This document shows, piece after piece, positions 30,991 to 39,609 of a stretch of DNA of 64,000 nt. How positions within the stretch are numbered: position 1 is the stretch's first letter; each line of letters starts with the position of its first letter. The notes below the pieces were generated by a model that did no database searches, was not told where the DNA came from, and saw only the letters and a list, made by a program, of their open reading frames with translations. The position numbers were made by a program, and so were the translations under genes. This DNA comes from JAEUMW01 sp963734295 (lineage in GTDB: Bacteria > Pseudomonadota > Gammaproteobacteria > Burkholderiales > JAEUMW01), in NCBI GenBank assembly GCA_963734295.1, contig CAVTGS010000012.1:1-64000 (forward strand), in the 5' to 3' direction.

Positions 30991-31007
30991 TGCACCAGCG
31001 TGATGCG
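30991..31007 (+). promoter_or_regulatory. NtrC-like binding site 1
   Basis: TGCACCAGCGTGATGCG matches 12 of the 14 specified bases of the dyad TGCACCA-N3-TGGTGCA bound by NtrC (for example at glnA). Its centre lies about 130 bases before the predicted start of the sigma-54 transcript. Confidence 0.6.
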
Positions 31008-31021
31008 GCTGCAGTTTCTCG

Positions 31022-31038
31022 GGCACCATCGTGATACA
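31022..31038 (+). promoter_or_regulatory. NtrC-like binding site 2
   Basis: GGCACCATCGTGATACA matches 11 of 14 bases of the same dyad and resembles site 1 beyond the core. Centre-to-centre spacing from site 1 is 31 bases, three helical turns, and it lies about 99 bases before the predicted start. Both fit an enhancer pair. Confidence 0.55.
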
Positions 31039-31101
31039 GGCTGACCCCACCGGCGATCCGCTTTACCAACGTAAGTCATTGTTTTGCATGATTGGAATAC
31101 T

Positions 31102-31118
31102 TTGGCACGGTGGTTGCA
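31102..31118 (+). promoter_or_regulatory. sigma-54 (RpoN) promoter, consensus match
   Basis: TTGGCACGGTGGTTGCA fits the -24/-12 consensus YTGGCACGRNNNTTGCW at every specified base. The -24 GG (31104-31105) and -12 GC (31116-31117) are ten bases apart, as required. The predicted transcript start is about 31129. Two NtrC-like sites lie upstream. Confidence 0.8.
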
Positions 31119-31128
31119 CCTGAGTCCT

Positions 31129-31243
31129 GGTGTCTGGCGTGTAGTGCTTCCCCGGGAAGGGTCGCAATCGAGTGCAGCCTTCCCCGCCAGAAAATCTCCG
31201 CTGTGCGCTCTTCCCCGCTGCCGCAAGCAGCGGGGTTTTTTTT
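31129..31243 (+). ncRNA. putative sigma-54-dependent small RNA
   Basis: About 115 nt bounded by a consensus sigma-54 promoter and a strong intrinsic terminator, with no convincing reading frame starting inside it. CTGGCG (31134-31139) can pair with CGCCAG (31185-31190) to close a long arm, inside which GGGAAGG (31154-31160) can pair with CCTTCCC (31178-31184). The motif CUUCCCCG occurs three times (31147, 31179, 31210), about 31-32 nt apart. It could pair with purine-rich ribosome binding sites. I cannot match it to a named RNA family. A long leader of the downstream cobD-like gene is the alternative, but the terminator lies in between. Confidence 0.6.
31213..31243 (+). terminator. intrinsic terminator of the small RNA
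   Basis: CCCCGCTG (31213-31220) and CAGCGGGG (31228-31235) form a perfect 8-bp stem with a 7-base loop, followed by eight T (31236-31243). Confidence 0.9.
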
Positions 31244-31329
31244 GGGCGATCCGGCAGTTCTACAGTCGGTTGAAATGGATTCGGGGCGCGCCGTACCATA
31301 AGCGTCCTATCCACCGCGTCGAACTCGCG

Positions 31330-32254
31330 ATGTCCTTCTTCTCGTTGCTCGCCGCATTTCTCTTCGACCAGGTGCGCTCGCCCGGCGCGGACAATCGGCT
31401 GCTGCATTGGTTTCGATCGTACGCCCAGGGCATCGAGCGGAACTTCAACGCGGGCGAGCCGCGCCATGGCGTGGTCGGGTGGGTGCTGGCGGTGGGTGTG
31501 CCGGCGCTGGCGGCACTGGTTCTGTACTTCGCCCTGTATCGCTTGTCGCCCCTCGCTGGCGTGGGCCGCGAACGTTGCCGTGCTCTACTTCACGGTCAGC
31601 CTGCGGCAGGCGGGAACACCCTACGCGGTTATCGGCGAGGCCCTCAAGAATCACGATCTCGGCGCCGCGCGCGCCGCCCTCGCCGCGTGGGTCGGCCAGC
31701 CCGCAGACGATCTCACGGCCGCCGAGGTTGCCAAGCTCGCCATCGAGCGGCGGCTGCTCGAGGCGCACCGCGACGGCTTCGGAGTGATCGCCTGGTTCCT
31801 CGTGCTGCCGGGGCCTTGCGGGGCGCTGCTGTATCGTTTCGCGTCCGAGCTGGACCGCTTGTGGGGCGCCCGATGCGACGCCGAATTCGGCCGCTTCGGC
31901 GACTTCGCGCGGCAGACGTTTGCCGCGCTGGACTGGCTGCCCGCCCGGATCACCGCGGCGAGCTTCGCGGTGGCAGGCGACTTCGAGGACGCCGTGTATT
32001 GCTGGCGGTCGCAGGCTTTGTCGTGGGTGCCGCACCGCCAGGGCATACTGCTCGCGAGCGGCGCCGGGGCGATCGGCATTCGCCTGGGAGACGCGGTGCG
32101 CGAAGGCGCATCGGTGCGCATGCGACCCGAGCTCGGGACGGGCGACGAGCCGGACGCCGACTACATGCGCAGCGCAAGCGGTCTCGTATGGCGCGTGCTG
32201 GCGCTCTGGATGGCGCTACTGCTTCTGGTTTCTCTCGCCTACTCGGTCGGCTGA
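31330..32254 (+). CDS. CobD/CbiB family membrane protein (one frame break)
   Basis: About 307 residues after repair. It is related to the adenosylcobinamide-phosphate synthase CobD/CbiB and to AmpE; stand-alone beta-proteobacterial copies like this one have no proven role. Visible: MSFFSLLAAFLFDQVRS, RNFNAGEPRHGVVGWVLAVG, AVLYFTVSLRQAGTPY, and a C-terminal helix ALWMALLLLVSLAYSVG. One inserted C near 31553 breaks the frame; removal gives RLSPSLAWAANVAVLYF. No other cobalamin genes lie nearby. The 3' end overlaps rsgA by 16 bases on the other strand. Confidence 0.75.
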
Positions 32255-33160
32255 CGGCGCTTCTGCGGCGACGCATCCTCCAGCAGGCGCCGGTACGCCT
32301 GCAAGCGCCGCTCGGCGATCAACCCGTCCGCCGCAGCGCGCCCGATCGCGCAATCCGGCTCGCGCAGGTGCCGGCAATCGGCGAAGCGGCACTGACCGAG
32401 CCAAGGCTTGAACTCCGGAAACGCGCGAGCCAGTGCCGTCGGACCGATGTGGCGCAGGCCGAACGCCTGGATGCCGGGCGCGTCGACGATGTGGGTCTGC
32501 GCATCGAGATGGTACAGGCGCGTGTGCGTGGTCGTGTGCTTGCCGGTCGCAAGAGAGCGCGACACCTCCGCCGTCGCCCTGCGGGCCGCGGGCACGAGAC
32601 GGTTGACGATAGTCGACTTCCCCATGCCCGATTCACCGACCAGCACGCTCATGTGTCCTTCGAGGCGCTCCGCGAGCGGCGTCGACTTCGCGCTTGGCCG
32701 CGATCGGCAAGACTTCGTATCCGAGGCCGGGGTAGAGGGTGAGTCGGTCCAGCGCCGCGGGTGCCTCGGGCAGATCGATCTTGTTCAGGACGACCAAGCT
32801 CCGCGCGCCGGCGTCCTCTGCGGCGACCAGGCAGCGTGTCAGCAGGTCCTCCGAGAAGACGGGCCACGGCGCCACCACCACCACCACCTGCGTGACGTTC
32901 GCGGCAATCAGCTTTTGCCGCCACGCATCGGACCGAGAAAACACCGTTGATCGCGGATCGACCGCTTCGATCACACCCTGGTCGGGCGCGGTGCGGAGGA
33001 CGGCGACCCGGTCGCCGCACGCGAGATTGCCGCGCTTGCCCCGAGTGGTGCAGTGCAGGGTTTCGCCGCCGGTGAGCTCGACCGCGTAATGGCGGCCGTA
33101 GGCGGCGGCGACGAGGCCCGGCACGAGAGGGGCGTGCGGCTTCGGTGGCGCGCGCTGCAC
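32239..33160 (-). CDS. rsgA: ribosome small-subunit GTPase RsgA (one frame break)
   Basis: Circularly permuted GTPase that helps mature the 30S subunit, about 307 residues. After an OB-fold N-terminus (VAAAYGRHYAVEL, GDRVAVL) the G motifs come in permuted order: NKID (G4), the P-loop GESGMGKST (G1), THTRLYHL, then DAPG (G3). The zinc motif CRFADCRHLREPDC is intact. One inserted base near 32672 breaks the frame between G4 and G1. DAPG in place of the usual DTPG is a mild variation. Confidence 0.85.
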
Positions 33161-33223
33161 GCTCTCAGAGGCGCCGTGTCGAGCGGGGGGTGACGGCCGC
33201 GACGCTGGGGATCGCCGGGCGCT

Positions 33224-33565
33224 TCACAGCCCGAACAGCGCGTCGATTTTGGCAGCGCAGATGAAGTCGTTCTCGGAGAGCCCGCCGATGGCGTGGGTCC
33301 AGTAGCGCACCTCGCAGCGGTTGTAGCCGACGGCGAGGTCGGGATGGTGATCCTCGCGATGCGAGATCCACGCCGTCGCATTCACGAATGCCATCGTTTC
33401 ATGATAGTTCTTGAACGCGAAGGCCTTCACGAGCGCGCCGTCCCGATGGGACCACCCGTGCAATTGCGCAAGCAGTATCCCGATTTCGCTGTCGGTGAGC
33501 TTCGGAACGCCCCCCTCGCACGGTTTGCACTTGCGGGTGGTGAGCTCGCAGACCTCTGTTTGCAT
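33224..33565 (-). CDS. phhB: pterin-4a-carbinolamine dehydratase
   Basis: 113 residues. It regenerates the tetrahydrobiopterin-type cofactor of phenylalanine hydroxylase. The signature HREDHHPDLAVGYNRCEV with YWTHAIGGLSEND following is complete. The start at 33565 gives the frequent N-terminal Cys-containing stretch LTTRKCKPCEGGVPKL. It lies in a minus-strand run of M48 protease, cytochrome c, phhB and rsgA. No phenylalanine hydroxylase gene is present in the window. Confidence 0.9.
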   Translation of the reverse strand: MQTEVCELTTRKCKPCEGGVPKLTDSEIGILLAQLHGWSHRDGALVKAFAFKNYHETMAFVNATAWISHREDHHPDLAVGYNRCEVRYWTHAIGGLSENDFICAAKIDALFGL

Positions 33566-33592
33566 TGTCTGACTCCGTGCCTTCGTCGAAGG

Positions 33593-33937
33593 TTACTTGA
33601 ACTTGTAGTACGACTGATTCAGGTACGCGGCCACGTTTTCCTCGTCCTCGGGAAACCAGTTGGTTCCAAGCATGGTGTTGCAGGTGCGAACCTGGGACAG
33701 CAGCCCGGCGGCGGTCTTCACCTTCCGGTCCGGCCGCGTGAAAATCGCGGTGCCATCGCCGCCGACGATTGTTACGTGGCATGCGTTGCACTTGCTCTCG
33801 CTCACCAGTTTCTGGCCTTTCTGCGCGTCCGCTTTCGCAAAGGGGTTGGCCATCGCCGCGGCCGCGGTCATTGCCAGGACTGCCGCCAAGAGCGTGCGTG
33901 GGTGCATGCGCGGATCGGTTGCTCGAGCGCGGGTCAT
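33593..33937 (-). CDS. small monohaem cytochrome c
   Basis: 114 residues, periplasmic. Signal peptide PRTLLAAVLAMTAAAAMA, haem motif CNACH early in the mature part, and a late CNTMLGTNWFPEDEENV with the probable axial methionine; an additional cysteine sits in the latter stretch. The ATG at 33937 overlaps the stop of the M48 protease gene (ATGA), so it is preferred over the internal ATG at 33907. Electron partners are unknown. Confidence 0.85.
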   Translation of the reverse strand: MTRARATDPRMHPRTLLAAVLAMTAAAAMANPFAKADAQKGQKLVSESKCNACHVTIVGGDGTAIFTRPDRKVKTAAGLLSQVRTCNTMLGTNWFPEDEENVAAYLNQSYYKFK

Positions 33938-35181
33938 GCCGGTACCGAGTGCTGCAAGCGCGCGATGCGCAGCGCCGCCGGCGGATGCGAGTCGTAGAAT
34001 GCCGAGTGCAAGGGATCGGGCGTGAGCGTCGACGCGTTGTCCTTGTACAGCTTGACGAGCGCATGCGCGAGATCGGCGGCGGAAGACTGCTGCGCCGCAT
34101 AGGCGTCCGCCTCGAACTCGTGCTTGCGCGAATACACGCTCACGAGCGGCTGCAGCAGGAACGTGAACACGGGCATCACCAGAAAGAAGAGCAGCAGAGC
34201 CATGGCCGTCGAAGCCGTCGACACACCGAGACCCTGGTAGAACCACTGCTCGCCCATGAGTTGCCCCAGGACCCAGAGGAAGGCCAGGCTCACGGCGAAG
34301 GTGAACAGCATCCGCTTCGCGACGTGGCGCAACTTGAAGTGCCCCAGCTCGTGGGCGAGTACGGCTTCGATCTCGGGCGGGTCGAGCCGGGAGAGCAGGG
34401 TATCGAAGAAGACGATCCGCTTCGCGCGGCCGAAGCCGGTGAAGTACGCGTTGCCGTGACTGCTGCGCTTCGAACCATCCATCACGAACAGACCCTGCGA
34501 GCGAAATCCGCACTTGACCAGCAGTGCCTCGATGCGCCGTTTGAGGTCGCCTTCCTGCATCGGAGCAAACTCGTTGAAAAGTGGCGCGATATACGTCGGA
34601 TACACGACCAGCATGACGATGCTGAACGCGACCCAGACGAGCCAGACGTAGAGCCACCAGTTCGAACCCATTTCCGCCATGAGCCACAGCACCGCGGCGA
34701 GCAGCGGGGCGCCGACCGCGACGCCCACGACAGCCTGCTTGACGAGGTCGCTCACGAAGAGCGCGAGCGTCGTCTGGTTGAATCCGAACCGCGCCTCGAT
34801 GCGAAACGTGCGATACCAGCTCAAGGGCACGTCGATCGCGGACAGGATGACCACGGCGCTGCCGATCAGCGCCAGGCCGGACCACAGGCCCGGTCCGAGC
34901 ACGGCACGCCAGGCCGCGTCGAGCCAGTTCAGGACACCACCCAGGGTGAGCACCAGAAGGACGAGCGCGTCGACCACCACGTGCACGAGATTGAGGCGCG
35001 TCTTCGCGGCGGTGTAGCTCGCGGCCTTCTCGTGGGCGGCGAGCGTGATCTGATCGGCAAAGCCCTCGGGCACGCGATCGCGGTGCGCCTGAACGTGGCG
35101 GACGTGGCGATTGCCGAGCCAGAGGCGGGTCGCGGTCGCCGCGAGGAGGGCCGCCAGAAATACGACCGTGAAAGTGTTCAT
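33934..35181 (-). CDS. M48 family zinc metalloprotease (Ste24/CAAX protease-like)
   Basis: 415 residues with several membrane helices. The zinc motif HELGH lies in LAHELGHFKLRHVAKR, and the third ligand in SRKHEFEADAYA. N-terminal helices (ALVLLVLTLGGVLNWL, WWLYVWLVWVAFSIVMLVVYP) and the GNAYFTGFGRAKRIVFFDTL segment match the Ste24-type group. It probably cleaves damaged membrane proteins; prenyl substrates are absent in bacteria. Upstream of and coupled to the cytochrome c gene; divergent from orn. Confidence 0.9.
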   Translation of the reverse strand: MNTFTVVFLAALLAATATRLWLGNRHVRHVQAHRDRVPEGFADQITLAAHEKAASYTAAKTRLNLVHVVVDALVLLVLTLGGVLNWLDAAWRAVLGPGLWSGLALIGSAVVILSAIDVPLSWYRTFRIEARFGFNQTTLALFVSDLVKQAVVGVAVGAPLLAAVLWLMAEMGSNWWLYVWLVWVAFSIVMLVVYPTYIAPLFNEFAPMQEGDLKRRIEALLVKCGFRSQGLFVMDGSKRSSHGNAYFTGFGRAKRIVFFDTLLSRLDPPEIEAVLAHELGHFKLRHVAKRMLFTFAVSLAFLWVLGQLMGEQWFYQGLGVSTASTAMALLLFFLVMPVFTFLLQPLVSVYSRKHEFEADAYAAQQSSAADLAHALVKLYKDNASTLTPDPLHSAFYDSHPPAALRIARLQHSVPA

Positions 35182-35249
35182 GGAGGTCTGTTCAATAAGA
35201 GATCGGAAGCTATGACAAAATAGCGACCGTCAAGATTCCCGGGAAAATT

Positions 35250-35795
35250 ATGGCACAGGACGCCAACGGCCTCATCTGGATCGACCTGGAAATGAGCGGT
35301 CTTGTCCCTGAACGCGACCGGATCCTCGAAGTTGCCGTGGTGGTCACGAATTCGCAGCTCGACACCGTGGCGGAAGGGCCGGTGCTCGCGGTGCATCAGG
35401 CGAGCGCGGTGCTGGACGAGATGGATGCCTGGAACCGGTCCACCCACGCGCGGACCGGCCTCATCGAGCGCGTCCGGGCCTCCGCGGTGGCCGAGGCGGA
35501 GGCGCAAGCGCGCGTCGTGGCGTTCCTGCGGGAGCAAGTGCCGAAAGGCGTATCGCCGATGTGCGGGAATTCCGTCTGCCAGGATCGCCGGTTCCTCGCG
35601 CGTTACATGCCCGAGCTCGAAGCTTACTTTCACTATCGCAACCTGGACGTGAGCACCCTGAAGGAGCTCGCCCGCCGCTGGAAGCCTGCGATCGTCGCGG
35701 GCTTTGCCAAGCAGGGCAAGCACGAGGCGCTCGCGGACATCTACGAGTCGATCGCCGAGCTGCGCTACTATCGGGAGCACCTGTTGGAGCTCTAA
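35250..35795 (+). CDS. orn: oligoribonuclease
   Basis: 181 residues, DEDDh 3'-5' exonuclease that finishes RNA decay by cleaving 2-5 nt oligomers, including pGpG. Motifs: WIDLEMSGL (first D and E), AWNRSTHARTGL, CGNSVCQDRRFL (third acidic group) and the KQGKHEALADI segment with the catalytic His and Asp. Length and motif spacing are normal. Divergent from the M48 protease gene with a short gap. Confidence 0.95.
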   Translation: MAQDANGLIWIDLEMSGLVPERDRILEVAVVVTNSQLDTVAEGPVLAVHQASAVLDEMDAWNRSTHARTGLIERVRASAVAEAEAQARVVAFLREQVPKGVSPMCGNSVCQDRRFLARYMPELEAYFHYRNLDVSTLKELARRWKPAIVAGFAKQGKHEALADIYESIAELRYYREHLLEL

Positions 35796-35811
35796 CGGCG
35801 GGCGGTTCGGC

Positions 35812-35817
35812 TACAAT
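35812..35817 (+). promoter_or_regulatory. candidate -10 box for glucan phosphorylase
   Basis: TACAAT, one base from consensus, 46 bases before the ATG at 35863. No good -35 box is seen at normal spacing. Confidence 0.3.
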
Positions 35818-35862
35818 CGCGGGCCACGTGAGCGATGAGGCTTGTCTTCATAGGGAGAAACC

Positions 35863-38421
35863 ATGCGCGGAACGCAGTATGTGCTCGAGGTCCAGCCGGA
35901 GCTGCCGGCACGCCTTGCCCGGCTAAACGAGATCGCCAACAACCTGTGGTATAGCTGGGACCGTCCCACCCGCACCCTCTTCGCCCGCCTGCACCCCAGC
36001 CTCTGGGATGCGGTCGGCCACAATCCGAAAGCGTTCCTGAAGCGCGTCGACGAGCGCCGGCTGCGCGACGCGGCGGACGATCCGGTCTACCTCGGCAACT
36101 TCAACCGCGTGCTCTCGAACTACGACACCTACCACAACGAGCCGATGCGGCGGGACGGTTCCGAGTGGCTGCGGCAGGGGGACGTGGTCGCGTACTTCTG
36201 CGCCGAATTCGGGTTGCACGAGAGCTTCCCGATTTATTCCGGCGGCCTCGGCATCCTGGCCGGCGACCATTGCAAGGCGGCGAGCGACATGGCGCTGCCC
36301 TTCGTGGCGGTGGGATTGCTCTACAAGCAGGGCTATTTCACGCAGACCATCGACCTCGAAGGCAACCAGCACGCGACCTACTTCGACTCCGATTTCGACG
36401 ACATGCCGGTGGCGCCGGTCCTGCGTACCGACGGCTCCGAAGTGCGGATCGAGGTGGAACTGCCCGGCCGCCGCGTTGAGTGCAAGGTGTGGAAGTCGCG
36501 CTGCGGTCACGTGGATCTCTATCTGCTGGATACCGATCTCGACGAGAACGCGCCGCACGACCGCGACATCGCCCACCAGCTCTATGGCGGTGATCGCACC
36601 ATGCGCATCGAGCAGGAGATCATTCTCGGCGTGGGCGGCGTGCGCGCGCTGCGGGCGCTCGGTATCAAGCCCACCGTGTGGCACATCAACGAGGGACACG
36701 CCGCGTTCCAGATCCTGGAGCGGATCCGCTACAAGGTGTCGTCGCTCGGCCTCGATTTTGCCACCGCGCTCGAGACGGTGGCGGCGAATACGGTCTTCAC
36801 CACCCACACCGCGGTGCCCGCCGGGCACGATCACTTCTCCGACGACATGATGATGCGGTACTTCGAGACCTTCTACACGGACTTGAAGGTGGCGCGGGAG
36901 GAGTTCCTCGCCCTCGGCCGCAACCCGAACGGCCATGATTTCAACATGACCACGCTCGCGATCCGCGGATCGCGCTACCACAACGGCGTCTCGCGCATCC
37001 ACGGGCAGGTGAGCTCGAAGATGCTGGCGACGCTCTGGCCGCAGATCGAGGCCGAAGAGAACCCCGTCGACTACGTCACCAACGGCGTGCACGTGCCGAG
37101 CTTCCTCAACCAGGAGTGGCAGGAGGTGTTCGACCGCTACCTGGGCTTCGAGTGGACGCATCGCCTGCGCAACGAGTCCTTCTGGGAGGCGATCAACAGC
37201 ATTCCCGACCATGTCTTCTGGAGCGTGCGCCAGTCGTTGAAGGCGCAGATGCTGATACTCGCGCGGCACCGGATCACGACCCAGCACTACCGCAACAACG
37301 GCAGCGAAGCGCACCTGGAGCGGGTGCTACGGTTTGCCGACCCGGGCAACACCAATGTCCTGACCCTGGGTTTCGCCCGCCGCTTCGCCACCTACAAGCG
37401 CGCCACCCTCCTGTTCGAGGACCTGGGCTGGCTGCGCCAGATCATGCTCGATGCCGACCGACCGGTGCTCGTGCTGTTTGCCGGGAAGGCGCATCCCGCC
37501 GACGTGCCGGGTCAGGATCTGATCCGCCGCATCGCCGAGATCGCACGCATGTCCGAGTTCGAGGGACGTCTACTGCTGGTGGAGGATTACGATCTGCGCC
37601 TGGCGCGCCGGCTCGTCTCCGGCGTCGACGTGTGGCTCAACAATCCGATCTACCCGCTCGAGGCATCCGGCACTTCGGGCATGAAGGCCGGTATTAACGG
37701 CGCGCTCAACCTGTCGGTGCTGGACGGCTGGTGGGAAGAAGGCTACGACGGCAAGAACGGCTGGGCGATCAAGCCGGCGTCACCGCTGCTCGACGAATAC
37801 CGCCGCAACCGAGAGGAAGCACGCACCCTGTACGAAATCCTGCAGGACCAGGTTATTCCCCTGTACTACGACCGCAACGCGCTCGGCTTCTCGCCCGGAT
37901 GGATCAAGATGGCGAAGCACTCCATGGCAACGCTCATGCCTCGCTTCAACGCGACGCGGATGGTGGGCCAGTACGTTTCCAAGTTCTACCTGCCGGCGAG
38001 CAAGCAGTGGCGACGCTTCGTGGAGAGCGACTTCGAGCCGGCGCGGCGCATCGCCGAATGGAAGCACAAGGTCCGCACGCACTGGGATGGCGTCAGGATC
38101 CACCGTCTCGACACCGCCTCGCGCGCCATTCGATTCGGCGAAGCGGTGCGGTGCGAGGTGGCGCTGCAGTTGAATGGGCTGGCACCGGAGGACGTGCGGG
38201 TCGAGATGCTGATCGGACGCCAGAGAAAGCGCGACAAGCTCAAGGAATACCGGCGCCACGCCTTCGAGTTCGTCGGTGTCACGAACGAGCAGGGCGAGCA
38301 GGTCTTCGCGCTGGAGATCACGCCCGACATGTGCGGCAAGCTCGAGTACCAGGTCCGCGCGTATCCCCACCACGAGCGGCTGACACACCCGTTCGAAACG
38401 GGCTTGATGGTCTGGCTCTGA
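35863..38421 (+). CDS. glgP: alpha-glucan phosphorylase (GT35)
   Basis: 852 residues, intact. It releases glucose-1-phosphate from glycogen or maltodextrin. It belongs to the shorter bacterial type that starts with a DUF3417-like domain (LNEIANNLWYSWDRPTRTLF). Conserved: YFCAEFGLHESFPIYSGGLG, HINEGHAAF, TTHTAVPAGHD, YVTNGVH, and the PLP-lysine region EASGTSGMKAGINGALNLS with DGWWEEGYDGKNGWAI. The C-terminal extension (QLNGLAPEDVRVEMLIGRQR) is family typical. No other glycogen genes lie nearby, so it is scavenging or part of storage turnover. Confidence 0.9.
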   Translation: MRGTQYVLEVQPELPARLARLNEIANNLWYSWDRPTRTLFARLHPSLWDAVGHNPKAFLKRVDERRLRDAADDPVYLGNFNRVLSNYDTYHNEPMRRDGSEWLRQGDVVAYFCAEFGLHESFPIYSGGLGILAGDHCKAASDMALPFVAVGLLYKQGYFTQTIDLEGNQHATYFDSDFDDMPVAPVLRTDGSEVRIEVELPGRRVECKVWKSRCGHVDLYLLDTDLDENAPHDRDIAHQLYGGDRTMRIEQEIILGVGGVRALRALGIKPTVWHINEGHAAFQILERIRYKVSSLGLDFATALETVAANTVFTTHTAVPAGHDHFSDDMMMRYFETFYTDLKVAREEFLALGRNPNGHDFNMTTLAIRGSRYHNGVSRIHGQVSSKMLATLWPQIEAEENPVDYVTNGVHVPSFLNQEWQEVFDRYLGFEWTHRLRNESFWEAINSIPDHVFWSVRQSLKAQMLILARHRITTQHYRNNGSEAHLERVLRFADPGNTNVLTLGFARRFATYKRATLLFEDLGWLRQIMLDADRPVLVLFAGKAHPADVPGQDLIRRIAEIARMSEFEGRLLLVEDYDLRLARRLVSGVDVWLNNPIYPLEASGTSGMKAGINGALNLSVLDGWWEEGYDGKNGWAIKPASPLLDEYRRNREEARTLYEILQDQVIPLYYDRNALGFSPGWIKMAKHSMATLMPRFNATRMVGQYVSKFYLPASKQWRRFVESDFEPARRIAEWKHKVRTHWDGVRIHRLDTASRAIRFGEAVRCEVALQLNGLAPEDVRVEMLIGRQRKRDKLKEYRRHAFEFVGVTNEQGEQVFALEITPDMCGKLEYQVRAYPHHERLTHPFETGLMVWL

Positions 38422-38433
38422 GCGCTTCCGGAG

Positions 38434-38640
38434 CTACCCGAGGTCGATGGTGCCCGAGAAGTGCACGTCGAGCCCAAGCTCGGGTACCTTCAGGTTCATG
38501 GTGGCCGGCATTGACTCGCTGCCGGTGAGGCAACGTGCGGCGAGCGCAGCCGCCACCGCCTGCTCGATCTCGTGCTGCGACCTGACGCCCACCGTCTTCA
38601 GGAACTTCCGGATGCTCAGGTTGAAGGTTTCGTTGTTCAT
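38434..38640 (-). CDS. DUF6494 family small protein
   Basis: 68 residues. The start FNLSIRKFLKTVGVRSQHEI followed by an AVAAALAARCL helix and a short beta-rich tail (MNLKVPELGLDVHFSGTIDL) matches the DUF6494 pattern. No signal peptide. Function unknown. It ends 12 bases from the glucan phosphorylase stop on the other strand and lies beyond the terminator of the phasin gene. Confidence 0.7.
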   Translation of the reverse strand: MNNETFNLSIRKFLKTVGVRSQHEIEQAVAAALAARCLTGSESMPATMNLKVPELGLDVHFSGTIDLG

Positions 38641-38730
38641 GGCGAATTCACCGGTCGACAGAATCTTCGTTTGAGCGTGCGGGCAGGGCTGCGGTTCAGC
38701 CGTCCCCGGTCGTTCGACGGAGCGACCCAA

Positions 38731-38761
38731 AGAAAAAGCCCCCGGTTTCGGTCCGGGGGCT
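38731..38761 (-). terminator. intrinsic terminator of the phasin gene
   Basis: Read on the minus strand, AGCCCCCGG and CCGGGGGCT form a perfect 9-bp stem (38753-38761 with 38737-38745) followed by a T-rich tract, 30 bases beyond the phasin stop. Confidence 0.85.
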
Positions 38762-38791
38762 GTGCAGGGGTAAGAGCCTGCCGCGACGGGC

Positions 38792-39328
38792 TTACCCGAG
38801 CTTCTTCTTGGCCGAGGTGACCTGGGCGGCCGCGCTGGCCACGCCTGCCTCGGTGATGTCGGCAACCTGCTTGGCGGCCTTGGTCATGTTCTCATAGGCG
38901 TTGTTGGCGGCGGCCATCGCTGATTTCACGGCGGCCTGCACGGCTTCCGAGCCGATCGGGGCGGACTTGACGAGGTTGTCCATCGCTTCTGAGGCTGATT
39001 TCTTCGCTTCGGCCATATGGGTCTCGACAAACTTCTTCATCTCGCCCTGGGTCTCGGCCGATAGCTCGTAGAGCGCTCGCGAGTACGCAACGGCCTTCTC
39101 GATCGCCGGCTGCGCAAGCGACTGCTGCAGCGCGGCAAATTCCTGCGCGTCCTTCACGCCGGCAAGCGCTCGCGCGCTCGTCGCGTTATCGGCGAGCACG
39201 CTCCTCGCCACTTTCAGGTTGAGGTCGAGCAGCTTCTCGGCACTGTCGAGGACAATCGTGCTGTAGCCGAGCGCGGCTTCCACAGCGGCCTTGTTGACTT
39301 CGGTGAACTTCTCGGGGAAAGCAGACAT
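38792..39328 (-). CDS. phasin family protein
   Basis: 178 residues, helical, alanine- and lysine-rich. Phasins coat polyhydroxyalkanoate granules. Marks: PEKFTEVNKAAVEAALGYS, ADNATSARALAGVKDAQEF, and the C-terminal AAAQVTSAKKKLG. No signal peptide. With the thiolase gene 282 bases upstream on the same strand it points to PHA storage, although the synthase and reductase are not in the window. Ends at a strong terminator. Confidence 0.9.
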   Translation of the reverse strand: MSAFPEKFTEVNKAAVEAALGYSTIVLDSAEKLLDLNLKVARSVLADNATSARALAGVKDAQEFAALQQSLAQPAIEKAVAYSRALYELSAETQGEMKKFVETHMAEAKKSASEAMDNLVKSAPIGSEAVQAAVKSAMAAANNAYENMTKAAKQVADITEAGVASAAAQVTSAKKKLG

Positions 39329-39536
39329 GGCAAAACTCCTTCAGGTCGGGTGTCGGGCAAGGCGCTTTTGGCAACCTTGGCTGCCGCGCCGCAGCGGCGG
39401 GTTTTTGCTGCAACGCAACATGGACCATTGTAGTGGCTCGGACGGGGATGTCAAGGGGTATTCCTGTTGGAGATCGCCAGTGGGCTGCGCGCGAAGGGCG
39501 AAACCACTCGCGACGGCGCGGCGCGCGGGCGATACA

Positions 39537-39567
39537 AGAAAAAGCCCGACGCTGGGGGCGCCGGGCT
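39537..39567 (-). terminator. intrinsic terminator of the thiolase gene
   Basis: On the minus strand AGCCCGGCG (39559-39567) pairs with CGTCGGGCT (39543-39551), with one G-T wobble, followed by a T-rich run. It lies 43 bases beyond the thiolase stop and separates it from the phasin gene. Confidence 0.8.
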
Positions 39568-39609
39568 GGACTATTCCCTGGCCGAACCGCGCGGCCGGAC
39601 AGCAGCGGC

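Noticed and set aside
31092..31301. Possible 69-residue peptide across the small RNA
   Set aside because: It starts before the predicted transcript start, has no ribosome binding site, and runs through the terminator hairpin.
32877..32896. CCACCACCACCACC run as a microsatellite or tag-like repeat
   Set aside because: It encodes the consecutive valines of the rsgA segment QVVVVVAPWP and is explained by codon use.
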